Of a stretch of 64,000 bases of DNA, positions 25,573 through 33,303 are shown piece after piece (positions within the stretch are counted from its first letter, which is position 1; each line of letters starts with the position of its first letter). The notes under the pieces are model-generated. The model worked only from the letters and a program-made list of their open reading frames with translations, ran no database searches and was not told the DNA's origin. Source of the stretch: Clostridium_AT stratigraminis (GTDB lineage: Bacteria; Bacillota; Clostridia; Clostridiales; Clostridiaceae); NCBI RefSeq assembly GCF_045310675.1, contig NZ_JBJHZZ010000003.1, positions 124,001 through 188,000 of the forward strand, given 5' to 3'. The translations under genes and the position numbers were made by a program.

Positions 25573-26625
25573 TTACTCAATTATCTTTAACCTGCTTATA
25601 GCGTTCTCATAATTTCCACATAACTTATAGTATTTAATAGCATTTTTTGTATATCCTAAAACTTCATTTATAACCCCAATATTATAATAAGGTAAGAATG
25701 TTGTAATACCTTTAACTTTACCAATTTCATAATTTGTGCATTTATCGAAGTAATCTATTGCTTGTGAAAACATTGCATTATTCATATGTATTATCCCCAT
25801 TAGAAAAAGAAAATCAGGACTATTTTTATAGTAATCAAAATAGTCTTTTATTTGTAATGCTGTATCATATCTTTCATCCTCTATCAAAGAATAACCATAA
25901 GTTTCTACTAAATCTTCTACATACTCTAATTTATAATCCAGCTTATAACTTAGAGAATTTTTAAAACAACTGCAAGCTTTTTCAAAATCTTTAATCATAT
26001 AATAAGATTTGCCCAGCTGATAGAAAAGGTACGGGTCTTGTGGATCATTTTCTATTGCCTTATTTAAAAGATCAATATTTCTATTTAATTTACCTTTTCT
26101 AATCATATTATTTTTAAGATAGCCTTCATGTTCAACGCATATATCTACTAAATCTGTGCAATAATTATTACCATTTTTTGAGACAACTTGCTCATGTATT
26201 GTTCCATTATAGCAAAAATAATTTTTATTAAAGAGCCTATTGGCTCTTTCCATATAAATTTTTATTCCTTTTATATCATCCATAAAATTAGTTCTTTTAA
26301 TTCTGCCTACTAATTCATTATTTTTTTCATTGTTAATAAACTTAATAATTTCTTTTATATTAAAATGAGTTACTTCTTCATCAGCATCTAACACTAAAAT
26401 CCAATCATTTGATGTCTTTGATATAGAAAAATTCCTAGCAGCTGCAAAATCATCAATCCAAGTAAAATCATAAATTTTTTCTGTATATTTAAGGCAAACC
26501 TTTTTAGTAGAGTCTAAGGAACCGGTATCAACTATAATTATTTCATCTACAAAATTTTTTACAGCCTCTAGACATTTTTCTATTATATCTTCTTCATTCT
26601 TGACTATCATACATAAACTTAACAT
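25573..26625 (-). CDS. Glycosyltransferase family 2 with TPR tail, likely flagellin glycosylation
   Basis: 350 residues. The N-terminal GT-A fold (about 1-200) has LCMIVKNEEDIIEKCLEAV, IIIVDTGSLDSTK and the metal-binding region WILVLDADEE. The C-terminal 150 residues are tetratricopeptide-like (DPQDPYLFYQLGKSYYMIKD and further repeats). Genes of this form next to fliC modify flagellin in Clostridioides difficile and relatives, so flagellin is the likely acceptor; this is inference from position. It follows fliC on the same strand, after a terminator. Confidence 0.85.
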   Translation of the reverse strand: MLSLCMIVKNEEDIIEKCLEAVKNFVDEIIIVDTGSLDSTKKVCLKYTEKIYDFTWIDDFAAARNFSISKTSNDWILVLDADEEVTHFNIKEIIKFINNEKNNELVGRIKRTNFMDDIKGIKIYMERANRLFNKNYFCYNGTIHEQVVSKNGNNYCTDLVDICVEHEGYLKNNMIRKGKLNRNIDLLNKAIENDPQDPYLFYQLGKSYYMIKDFEKACSCFKNSLSYKLDYKLEYVEDLVETYGYSLIEDERYDTALQIKDYFDYYKNSPDFLFLMGIIHMNNAMFSQAIDYFDKCTNYEIGKVKGITTFLPYYNIGVINEVLGYTKNAIKYYKLCGNYENAISRLKIIE

Positions 26626-26730
26626 TGTTACCTTCCTTTTACTAAAATCGTTATTAGTTCTTTAATAATATATTTTTCATATCAATTTTATTAACCTCTC
26701 ATACCTTTAAGAAGGTTTCTTATAAACATA

Positions 26731-26774
26731 AATGACACCAATTGTTTTTTATAAATAATTGATGTCATTTTTTT
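26731..26774 (+). terminator. Terminator-like hairpin in the fliC-glycosyltransferase gap
   Basis: ATGACACCAATT pairs with AATTGATGTCAT (one mismatch) and is followed on the plus strand by a run of seven T. No plus-strand gene precedes it, so it may stop antisense transcription, or act in reverse as a processing element. The rest of the 350-nt gap (26626-26975) holds the fliC terminator and otherwise nothing I can name. Confidence 0.5.
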
Positions 26775-26918
26775 ATTACCAAATTGATAATGTTAAATTA
26801 GCAACTTTAGTTCCATTATAGGCATAGATTAAACTACCTTCGTTTATTTTATAATAAATATATTTTAAGAGTCCTCAATATATCTATTTCAAAAGCTCAA
26901 ATCTTTTCCTTTAGCTGC

Positions 26919-26957
26919 TAAAAAGGAGTCAAAGTTATTAGCCTTGACTCCTTTTTA
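26919..26957 (-). terminator. Terminator of fliC
   Basis: AAAAAGGAGTCAA pairs with TTGACTCCTTTTT around a short loop, followed on the minus strand by a T-run. It starts about 20 nt after the fliC stop codon. The stem is flanked by A and T runs, so it could work in both directions. Confidence 0.88.
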
Positions 26958-26975
26958 AAATTTTCTATCATTCAA

Positions 26976-27821
26976 TTATCTTAATAATTGAAGAACTCCT
27001 TGAGGTTGTTGATTAGCTTGTGCAAGCATTGCTTGAGCAGCTTGGCTAAGAATGTTGTTCTTAGTGAAGTTCATCATTTCTTTAGCCATATCTACGTCTC
27101 TAATTCTTGATTCAGCAGCCTGTAAGTTTTCAGATGAATTATCAAGATTAGCAACTGTATGCTCTAATCTGTTCTGATAAGCACCTAATAATGATCTACC
27201 AGAAGATACACTTTCAAGTTCTGTATCAATAGTAGTTATTAATGCAGCTGCTGTTCCAGCATCAGCTACATCTGTAGCACCCAATCCACCAATAGCAGTT
27301 TCAGTAGCTGTTAAGTCTATACCTGCAGTAGCGAAATTTAAAGTCATATTCTGATTTTCATTAGCACCTACTTGAAGAATTACAGAACCAGCTCCATCAC
27401 CAGCTGTTCCGTCTAATAGATTTTGTTTGTTGAATTGAGTTGTATCCTTTATTCTTGTAATTTCTTTTCCTAATTCACCAAGCTCTTGTCCTATAGCATT
27501 TCTATCAGCAGTTACGTTTGTATCGTTAGCACCTTGAACAGCAAGCTCTCTCATTCTTTGAATTATTGAATGAACTTCGTTTAAAGCACCTTCTCCAGTT
27601 TGGATCATTGAGATCCCATCCTGAGCATTTCTTGAAGCTTGATCTAATCCTCTTATCTGTCCTCTCATTTTTTCAGAAATTGATAGTCCAGCAGCATCGT
27701 CTCCAGCTCTGTTAATTCTTAAACCTGAAGAAAGCTTCTCCATTGCCTTACCTGATGCTGATGTATTAGCCATCATCATTCTGTGAGCATTCATAGCATT
27801 AAGATTGTGATTAATTATCAT
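26976..27821 (-). CDS. fliC: Flagellin (major filament protein)
   Basis: 281 residues with conserved ends: MIINHNLNAMNAHRMMMANT, LSSGLRINRAGDDAAGLSIS, and the C-terminal LQAAESRIRDVDMAKEMMNF. The D1 motif QRMRELAVQ, the TLR5-recognised region in other flagellins, is present. The variable centre is short (about 60 residues), so surface domains D2/D3 are missing, as in many short Bacillota flagellins. The mRNA has a sigma28-like promoter, a leader with CsrA-type sites and its own terminator, all signs of high, regulated expression. Confidence 0.97.
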   Translation of the reverse strand: MIINHNLNAMNAHRMMMANTSASGKAMEKLSSGLRINRAGDDAAGLSISEKMRGQIRGLDQASRNAQDGISMIQTGEGALNEVHSIIQRMRELAVQGANDTNVTADRNAIGQELGELGKEITRIKDTTQFNKQNLLDGTAGDGAGSVILQVGANENQNMTLNFATAGIDLTATETAIGGLGATDVADAGTAAALITTIDTELESVSSGRSLLGAYQNRLEHTVANLDNSSENLQAAESRIRDVDMAKEMMNFTKNNILSQAAQAMLAQANQQPQGVLQLLR

Positions 27822-27829
27822 AATAAATT

Positions 27830-27860
27830 CCTCCTTGAATTTAGCTGGGCATCCTTGCCC
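27830..27860 (-). promoter_or_regulatory. CsrA-type binding sites in the fliC leader
   Basis: On the minus strand a perfect small hairpin GGGCA-AGGA-TGCCC (27847-27860) presents GGA in its loop. A second motif, CAAGGAGGA, overlaps the ribosome binding site (27830-27836). This two-site layout (BS1 hairpin plus BS2 on the Shine-Dalgarno) matches the characterised hag leader of Bacillus subtilis, where CsrA blocks translation and FliW relieves it. Both csrA and fliW are in this window. Confidence 0.75.
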
Positions 27861-27929
27861 TATTATTTATAGTTAAGCTTTAAATTATTAGCTTACTATC
27901 AAAAGAATTAAGTAATTACTTATACTTCT

Positions 27930-27957
27930 ATATTCGTAGTCCTCTTCATTTACTTTA
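27930..27957 (-). promoter_or_regulatory. Sigma28-like promoter of fliC
   Basis: TAAA (27954-27957), 15 nt, then TACGAATAT (27930-27938), about 110 nt before the fliC ATG. Compared with the flgM promoter the -10 region carries one extra A (CGAATAT versus CGATAA). The spacing and TAAA are right, so this is a probable but imperfect FliA site. Confidence 0.6.
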
Positions 27958-27975
27958 TAGCTTTTTATAAATTTT

Positions 27976-28320
27976 TTAAATTTTTTTACTAAAAATATTG
28001 GATTTTTGAAACGCAGCTTTATTATAGCTGTTAGCTGCAGTTTTATTTATTTCTATAGTATCTATATTCTGTCTTAATTCTAGCATTTTTAACTTAAGCA
28101 TTTCAGAAAGCTTTTCATCTAAAGCTTGAAGCTCAAATTCCTTAGCAATAGCTTTACAATCTTCTTTAGCAGGTTTCATATTACTAATTGTGTCTAATGT
28201 ATTCTGCCTTCTTAAGATAAAGTTTTGTGTAGAATCAAAATCATTATTTTGCAAACTAGTTATACAGTCTAATGTATATTCTTTGAATTCCTCAAATCTC
28301 TTTATCAAATCCTGTTGCAT
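27976..28320 (-). CDS. FliT-like flagellar export chaperone
   Basis: 114 residues, all helical and charged, last gene of the flgM operon directly after fliD. Size, helical makeup (KRFEEFKEYTLDCITSLQNN) and position match FliT, the chaperone of FliD, but the family is weakly conserved. Called by context rather than clear homology. Confidence 0.6.
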   Translation of the reverse strand: MQQDLIKRFEEFKEYTLDCITSLQNNDFDSTQNFILRRQNTLDTISNMKPAKEDCKAIAKEFELQALDEKLSEMLKLKMLELRQNIDTIEINKTAANSYNKAAFQKSNIFSKKI

Positions 28321-28387
28321 TAAACTTCTCCATTCACATTATATTAATTTTTAGACCCTCACTAATACAGTGAAGGTCTCTACTTTT

Positions 28388-30202
28388 TTAATTTCCTGAA
28401 AGCATATTAGTCATTTGTGACTGCTGAGCATTAAGTTGATTCATTGCAGTCTCAAGCTTGGAAAACTGCTGATAGTACGCCTCTTGCTTTGCGCTCAACG
28501 TGTCATTCATTTTATTTATTAATAGCTGTTGATAATAAATTTGATCAGGTAATGTATTAGAACCAGCACCGCCAGTTATACTATAATCTTCCTGAAAATT
28601 GGCATACTTTGTTAATATTGCGCTATTTAATGTAGTTCCAATCATGCCTACATTATCCTTTAATATACTATTAATTCTTTGGAAAATACCAGATTCATTA
28701 TAATTAACAGTCTTGTCTGTGCTTGTAGAAACGTTATTGAAAAGTTTCATAAGCTGATCTCCATATTGGGCTATAGCATTATTAAGCTTTTTATCATCTA
28801 CAATTGATATTTTCCCTCCATCTTCATAGTTACTAGAAGTATCTATACCTATAGCTCCAGAACCATAGTTTCCAAAATTCAGGGCAGTTATTTTATTGCC
28901 ATTGCTATCCTTTAAAGGAGTAGTAAAAGCTTGCCTTAAACTAGTAAGTAAGTTCTGAAGATTTGTATCATTTCGTAATATTCCTTGCTGTGCCTTTGTG
29001 TTCCAGGCAGCAATATCGGAATCTTTCATTGAACTTTTTTGCGCATCTGTTAAAGGAGGATAATTCTTATCCTTTTTTTCGCCTAGTTTTGTCTGTATTT
29101 CATCAACTATAGCATTATATTTATCTAAAAAGTCTTTAATTTTATCGTGAAGCTTTTGAGTATTTTGTGTAATACTAAAGGTACTATCTGAAGCTGATAT
29201 AAGATTATAACCAATTCCATCAATAGCAAAATTATTTTGCGAATTTGTATATTTTGTTGGTGTTCCTCCAGGAGGAGTTATATAAACTAGTGCATCTTTA
29301 GCTTCTATTTTATATTTATTATCAATAGTATTGTCGGTCATGTCACTAGTTACAGAATTTGTAGTTCCATCTCCAAGATTAAGGGCTTGAAGCAATTTGC
29401 TTATATCCATGTCGTTACCATCTGCATCCTTCAAGACATTTCCATTCTGATCTTTTGGAACTTCAATACTTAAGCTAGTTTTTTCACCTGTTTTAGAAGT
29501 TTGGATTGAAAAAGCACCAGTAAGTTCACTGTATTTTGCTGTAACAGCATTGCCTGTTGCTGTATTTATTTGTTTTGCAAGATCCGATAAGGTAGTTGAA
29601 GCATCTACAGTAATAGTTGCAGCAGATGGCTTTCCATCTCCATTATTGTAGTTTATAGTAAAACTATAGGAATCTGAAATTCCTAAATCTGATAGCCTTG
29701 TGTTAGCAGCTGCTTTAGAACCATTACTTCCTAGTATTGGGTCACCACTTTTTACCCCTGCAGCTTGTGCCAAATTTCCATCTTTTACTCCTGTTAAAGG
29801 GTTAGTAAAGGAAACTGAGTAGGTTCCAATCTGTGCTCCTATTCCTGCTGAAACTGAAATAGCAGAATTATATACATCTGCCATATTTACATCAAAAGCA
29901 GAATAATTACTAGCTGATAAAACACTAGTATTTGTACTAGTTATATCAAAAAATGAGCTTTGCAAATCCTTTATATCTTTAATAATACCCTGATACGCTT
30001 CTTGTTTCCATTGAATAAGCTGCTGCTGCTGCTTCAATTTATCTAATTTCGTCTGTTCCGCAGCCATCATTTTCTTTACCATTGCATCAACATCAAGTCC
30101 AGTTGCCATTCCTGTTATTCTTAATAACTGACCACCACCGGCACCTGTCATTCCTGATGGTGTACTATAACTCCCTGATACGTCACTCATTAAGTCCACC
30201 AA
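28388..30202 (-). CDS. fliD: Filament cap protein FliD
   Basis: 604 residues. The N-terminal GMATGLDVDAMVKKMMAAEQ with LKQQQQLIQWKQEAYQ is typical, and the C-terminal MNDTLSAKQEAYYQQFSKLE with TAMNQLNAQQSQMTNML is the D0 coiled coil. FliD forms the pentameric or hexameric cap that folds flagellin at the tip. Encoded between fliS and the FliT-like chaperone. Confidence 0.95.
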   Translation of the reverse strand: MVDLMSDVSGSYSTPSGMTGAGGGQLLRITGMATGLDVDAMVKKMMAAEQTKLDKLKQQQQLIQWKQEAYQGIIKDIKDLQSSFFDITSTNTSVLSASNYSAFDVNMADVYNSAISVSAGIGAQIGTYSVSFTNPLTGVKDGNLAQAAGVKSGDPILGSNGSKAAANTRLSDLGISDSYSFTINYNNGDGKPSAATITVDASTTLSDLAKQINTATGNAVTAKYSELTGAFSIQTSKTGEKTSLSIEVPKDQNGNVLKDADGNDMDISKLLQALNLGDGTTNSVTSDMTDNTIDNKYKIEAKDALVYITPPGGTPTKYTNSQNNFAIDGIGYNLISASDSTFSITQNTQKLHDKIKDFLDKYNAIVDEIQTKLGEKKDKNYPPLTDAQKSSMKDSDIAAWNTKAQQGILRNDTNLQNLLTSLRQAFTTPLKDSNGNKITALNFGNYGSGAIGIDTSSNYEDGGKISIVDDKKLNNAIAQYGDQLMKLFNNVSTSTDKTVNYNESGIFQRINSILKDNVGMIGTTLNSAILTKYANFQEDYSITGGAGSNTLPDQIYYQQLLINKMNDTLSAKQEAYYQQFSKLETAMNQLNAQQSQMTNMLSGN

Positions 30203-30222
30203 CCTTTCTTTAAAATTATTTA

Positions 30223-30609
30223 TTACTTAATATTTTTTGATATGTTGTAGGCTTCATTCCAGGTTTCTCTTATATCTTCTATCAGTGGAATAACTTCATC
30301 AATTATTTTAATATCCTTTTTTATATTTGCATCACTAAGTCTCTTTATAATGAACTCATATAGCTCAACTATATCCTTACCCCAGTCTCCTGTATTTGTC
30401 AAATCAATAGAAATAATTAATTCATAGAATATGTTTTGTGTTTTAATAAGAAACTCATGCGCTTTTTTTACATCATTATCTGAGATAGCTTGTCTAGCTA
30501 TTTTTGAAAATCTTACTGCACCGTCAAGGAGCATTAGCAGCAGTTGTTCCTTGGAAGAGTAGTTTACGCTATTATTCTTGTAAACGTTATAAGCATTGCT
30601 CCCTACCAT
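30223..30609 (-). CDS. fliS: Flagellin export chaperone FliS
   Basis: 128 residues, an all-helical protein with the family core AYNVYKNNSVNYSSKEQLLL, MLLDGAVRFSKIARQAISDN and TQNIFYELIISIDLTNTGDW. It binds the flagellin C-terminus. Spaced 20 nt from fliD. Confidence 0.96.
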   Translation of the reverse strand: MVGSNAYNVYKNNSVNYSSKEQLLLMLLDGAVRFSKIARQAISDNDVKKAHEFLIKTQNIFYELIISIDLTNTGDWGKDIVELYEFIIKRLSDANIKKDIKIIDEVIPLIEDIRETWNEAYNISKNIK

Positions 30610-30636
30610 TTTTCCACTCCTTTATATACTTCATTA

Positions 30637-30909
30637 TCATTTTTTTACATCTAGTAAGGTTCCCTTTGTTGTTGTTACCTCAGTTTCTTCCTTATAGGCT
30701 TCTATTTCTAATTCCTCCGCCTTAGTTGCATCGATTAATAGTTTTTTATTACTGGTAGTTTGGCTACTGCTCTTCCCCGGACTGCTGTCTTCTCTTTCTT
30801 TGTTTTTGTATATAGAAATATTCTCATAGCCGTGAATTATACCTTCTTTAGCAGCCTCATTTATTTCTTTTCTGCGCTCTGTGTCTATTTTATTGACTTT
30901 ATATTCCAT
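30637..30909 (-). CDS. Uncharacterised hydrophilic protein in the late flagellar operon
   Basis: 90 residues, not recognised. Charged and Lys/Glu/Thr-rich, no membrane segment: a helical N-terminal half (TERRKEINEAAKEGIIHGYE), a Ser/Thr-rich centre and an acidic end (AEELEIEAYKEETEVTTTKG). The gene lies between flaG and fliS on the same strand with 24-27 nt gaps, so it is co-transcribed with filament genes. A flagellar accessory or chaperone role is plausible, no more. Confidence 0.6.
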   Translation of the reverse strand: MEYKVNKIDTERRKEINEAAKEGIIHGYENISIYKNKEREDSSPGKSSSQTTSNKKLLIDATKAEELEIEAYKEETEVTTTKGTLLDVKK

Positions 30910-30933
30910 GACACATATCTCCTAAATAAAAAC

Positions 30934-31311
30934 TTATGCCTTCTTATCGAATAAAACTCCAACTAATTCACACATTTTCGCTACCATATCTAAAATCTTT
31001 TTTGGAGGAAGTTCTTGAATAACATCTCCAGTTTTATCATCGACAATTTTTATCATGACATCTTTAAATTTATCATGTATCTCATATTCTGCATGAGATT
31101 TGTTGTCTTCTAGAAACATATTAATTTTATCAATGGCTTTTTCAATTTCTTTTTCATTTGCCCTAATTAAATTATCATTGTTAACTACATTTTTGTCAGC
31201 CACTTTTTTGCTGTCTGGGTAAGTAGAAGTATTTTGCTTTGCTGTGTTATCTATCCCATTACTCACGTTTAAAGAAACTTGTCCTCCTTGACCTAACGCC
31301 CCAATTTCCAT
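30934..31311 (-). CDS. flaG: Flagellar protein FlaG
   Basis: 125 residues. The C-terminal half FKDVMIKIVDDKTGDVIQEL with PPKKILDMVAKMCELVG is the FlaG domain; the N-terminal half is Asn/Lys-rich linker. FlaG influences filament length in other bacteria. Starts at ATG with GGAGGAT upstream. Confidence 0.92.
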   Translation of the reverse strand: MEIGALGQGGQVSLNVSNGIDNTAKQNTSTYPDSKKVADKNVVNNDNLIRANEKEIEKAIDKINMFLEDNKSHAEYEIHDKFKDVMIKIVDDKTGDVIQELPPKKILDMVAKMCELVGVLFDKKA

Positions 31312-31444
31312 ATTAATCCTCCTTGATTTCTTCTACTACACTAAATATTTTTTTGCACTTAGCTTCTAGTAATCCATTAAATGCTTATATAAATCATTGA
31401 CCCACTTAGCTTCTAATGCATAATCTACATAAAGCTGTTCTTAG

Positions 31445-31657
31445 CTATTTTAGCTTTTTTAAAATTTCCATATTGAAATTTAGTGCATTTTTATTTTCTT
31501 CCTCTACTTCCTTGTAAAGTTCTTTTCTAAGTATGGCAACATTTTTAGGTGCATCTATAGAAAGCTTTACAGAACCTTCTTCTGTTTTAACTACTGTGAT
31601 TTCTATATCCTCACCTATTAAAATTGATTCTCCTTTTTTTCTAGTAATAACTAACAT
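31445..31657 (-). CDS. csrA: Carbon storage regulator CsrA
   Basis: RNA-binding translational regulator; 70 residues from ATG 31657. MLVITRKKGESILIGEDIEI and VKLSIDAPKNVAILRKELYK are the conserved core. The start follows GGAGG 8 nt upstream. An in-frame TTG at 31696 would add 13 non-conserved residues and is unlikely. fliW lies just upstream, the partner pair known to control hag translation in Bacillus. Likely target here is the fliC leader. Confidence 0.96.
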   Translation of the reverse strand: MLVITRKKGESILIGEDIEITVVKTEEGSVKLSIDAPKNVAILRKELYKEVEEENKNALNFNMEILKKLK

Positions 31658-31711
31658 AAATACTTCCTCCAGATAGATAACTGTATGTTTAGACAATATC
31701 TCCTAATTAGA

Positions 31712-32137
31712 CTATCCTTTAAATAGGGGCTGTCTTATAAAATAACTTTCATTATTCAATATTATTTGTTCCCCTAATTTTGCATTTATATTTATAATAA
31801 ATGGTGCCTTAAGGTTTATAGTTATATTTTCTAATTTAGAACTTAAAGTCACTGTATTTAAAACTAAGACGTCCTCATTTGAAGTAATTCCTAATTCTTT
31901 AAGTTTTTCATCTGTTAACTCAAATTCATAATCTTTAAATTGTGTAAAAGGTGATGTTAAAATTAAACCTATTTTATCATCTTCAATGGAGTGAAGTATA
32001 TTAAACATTTCATTTTCTTCTGCAGAAAACAAAATAAATTTCTTAAGGCCCTCAAAGCCAGGAATGCCCTTGTTAAAGTTGATAACATCATCTTCCTTAT
32101 ATTCTTTAATACCATGGTACTTCGTATTTAGCTTCAT
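31712..32137 (-). CDS. fliW: Flagellar assembly factor FliW
   Basis: 141 residues from ATG 32137, which has AAGG 8 nt upstream; the in-frame GTG three codons earlier is the alternative. FliW motifs are FNKGIPGFEGLKKFILF, SPFTQFKDYEFEL and a C-terminal NLKAPFIININAKLGEQIIL. FliW binds flagellin and CsrA in turn, matching flagellin synthesis to export. 54 nt from csrA. Confidence 0.95.
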   Translation of the reverse strand: MKLNTKYHGIKEYKEDDVINFNKGIPGFEGLKKFILFSAEENEMFNILHSIEDDKIGLILTSPFTQFKDYEFELTDEKLKELGITSNEDVLVLNTVTLSSKLENITINLKAPFIININAKLGEQIILNNESYFIRQPLFKG

Positions 32138-32207
32138 TTTATTCACCTTATCTCATATTTATCTTCATATAAATCTTCATCCTCAATTAGGAGAGACTTA
32201 CATCATT

Positions 32208-33275
32208 TTACTTTAAGAAGTCCAGCAAGGTAGGCTGTATTACCCTTGCACTTGTTTGCAGAGAAGCCATATATACAGTTTGCATGGTAGCATACTCCAT
32301 AGTTTTTTGAGTAATGTCTATATCTTCAGTTTTTGAAAGTATAGAAGTTAAATTAAAGTTCTCATCTTGGTTTTTTGAAGCTGAATTTTCCATCCTGTTT
32401 TGTTTTGCTCCAACTTGGGATCTAATCTTTAATAAGTTATTTATTGTATCCGTAATACCTTGTAAATCATTGTTAGGGAGTTCTGATGTTGCAGCAGCAG
32501 GATCTTGTACCCAATTTGTCCCATCATAAACATTCCCATCAAGATGCTCTGTAATACCTTTTAATATACTCCTAAGATCACAAGCAGCTCCACTTTCATT
32601 ATTAAACTCTAGAAGGTCTCCTGCAGTAACATTATATTCCATTGTCACACCTTGAGAAATTTCTACAGTCATCTTTTTATTGATTTTGTTAAGTTCAATA
32701 TTGTAGTTCTGAAGGTCAGTTATATATAGTGGATCAGTAGGGCCAGTATATTTAGGATCAGAGGGATCAGGAGCAGTTGCATTATAATCGATGCCTTTAT
32801 TAACTAGATTGCCTAAATTATCAGGTATCGCTATAGTTGCAACTGGCTTAGTTGAGGTACTTGTACCTCCAAAAACATATTTACCATCATAATTTGTATT
32901 TAATATTTGAGTAAGCTCATCTATTCTTTGGTTAATTTCATCCTTTATAGACTGTCTTTCACTGGAACCATAGGCTGCATTGCCTGCAGAAACAAGTAGC
33001 TCCCTTACCTTTTGAAGTACATTCCCAGCTTGGTTAAGTGCTGTATCTGTAGTATCCAGCCAATTTGTTGTATTGTTAATATTTTTATTATACTGCTCAT
33101 TTGCGCTAATATCAGTTGTAAGCTGCATTGCCCTAGCAACCTTCGCAGGATCGTCAGAAGGTTTATTTATTTCCTTACCGGAAGTCATTTGCTTTTGAAG
33201 CTTTTGCATATTTTGTAAGTTTGTATTCATATCAGCTAAGAAACTATTTGAAAGCATTTTATTAGTAACTCTCAT
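32208..33275 (-). CDS. flgL: Hook-filament junction protein FlgL (HAP3)
   Basis: 355 residues. N-terminal D0 region MRVTNKMLSNSFLADMNTNL with QMTSGKEINKPSDDPAKVAR. C-terminal KTEDIDITQKTMEYATMQTV closes the junction. Joins FlgK to flagellin. Adjacent to flgK. Confidence 0.95.
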   Translation of the reverse strand: MRVTNKMLSNSFLADMNTNLQNMQKLQKQMTSGKEINKPSDDPAKVARAMQLTTDISANEQYNKNINNTTNWLDTTDTALNQAGNVLQKVRELLVSAGNAAYGSSERQSIKDEINQRIDELTQILNTNYDGKYVFGGTSTSTKPVATIAIPDNLGNLVNKGIDYNATAPDPSDPKYTGPTDPLYITDLQNYNIELNKINKKMTVEISQGVTMEYNVTAGDLLEFNNESGAACDLRSILKGITEHLDGNVYDGTNWVQDPAAATSELPNNDLQGITDTINNLLKIRSQVGAKQNRMENSASKNQDENFNLTSILSKTEDIDITQKTMEYATMQTVYMASLQTSARVIQPTLLDFLK

Positions 33276-33303
33276 ATCTTCACCTCAATAGTATATTTGT
33301 ATT

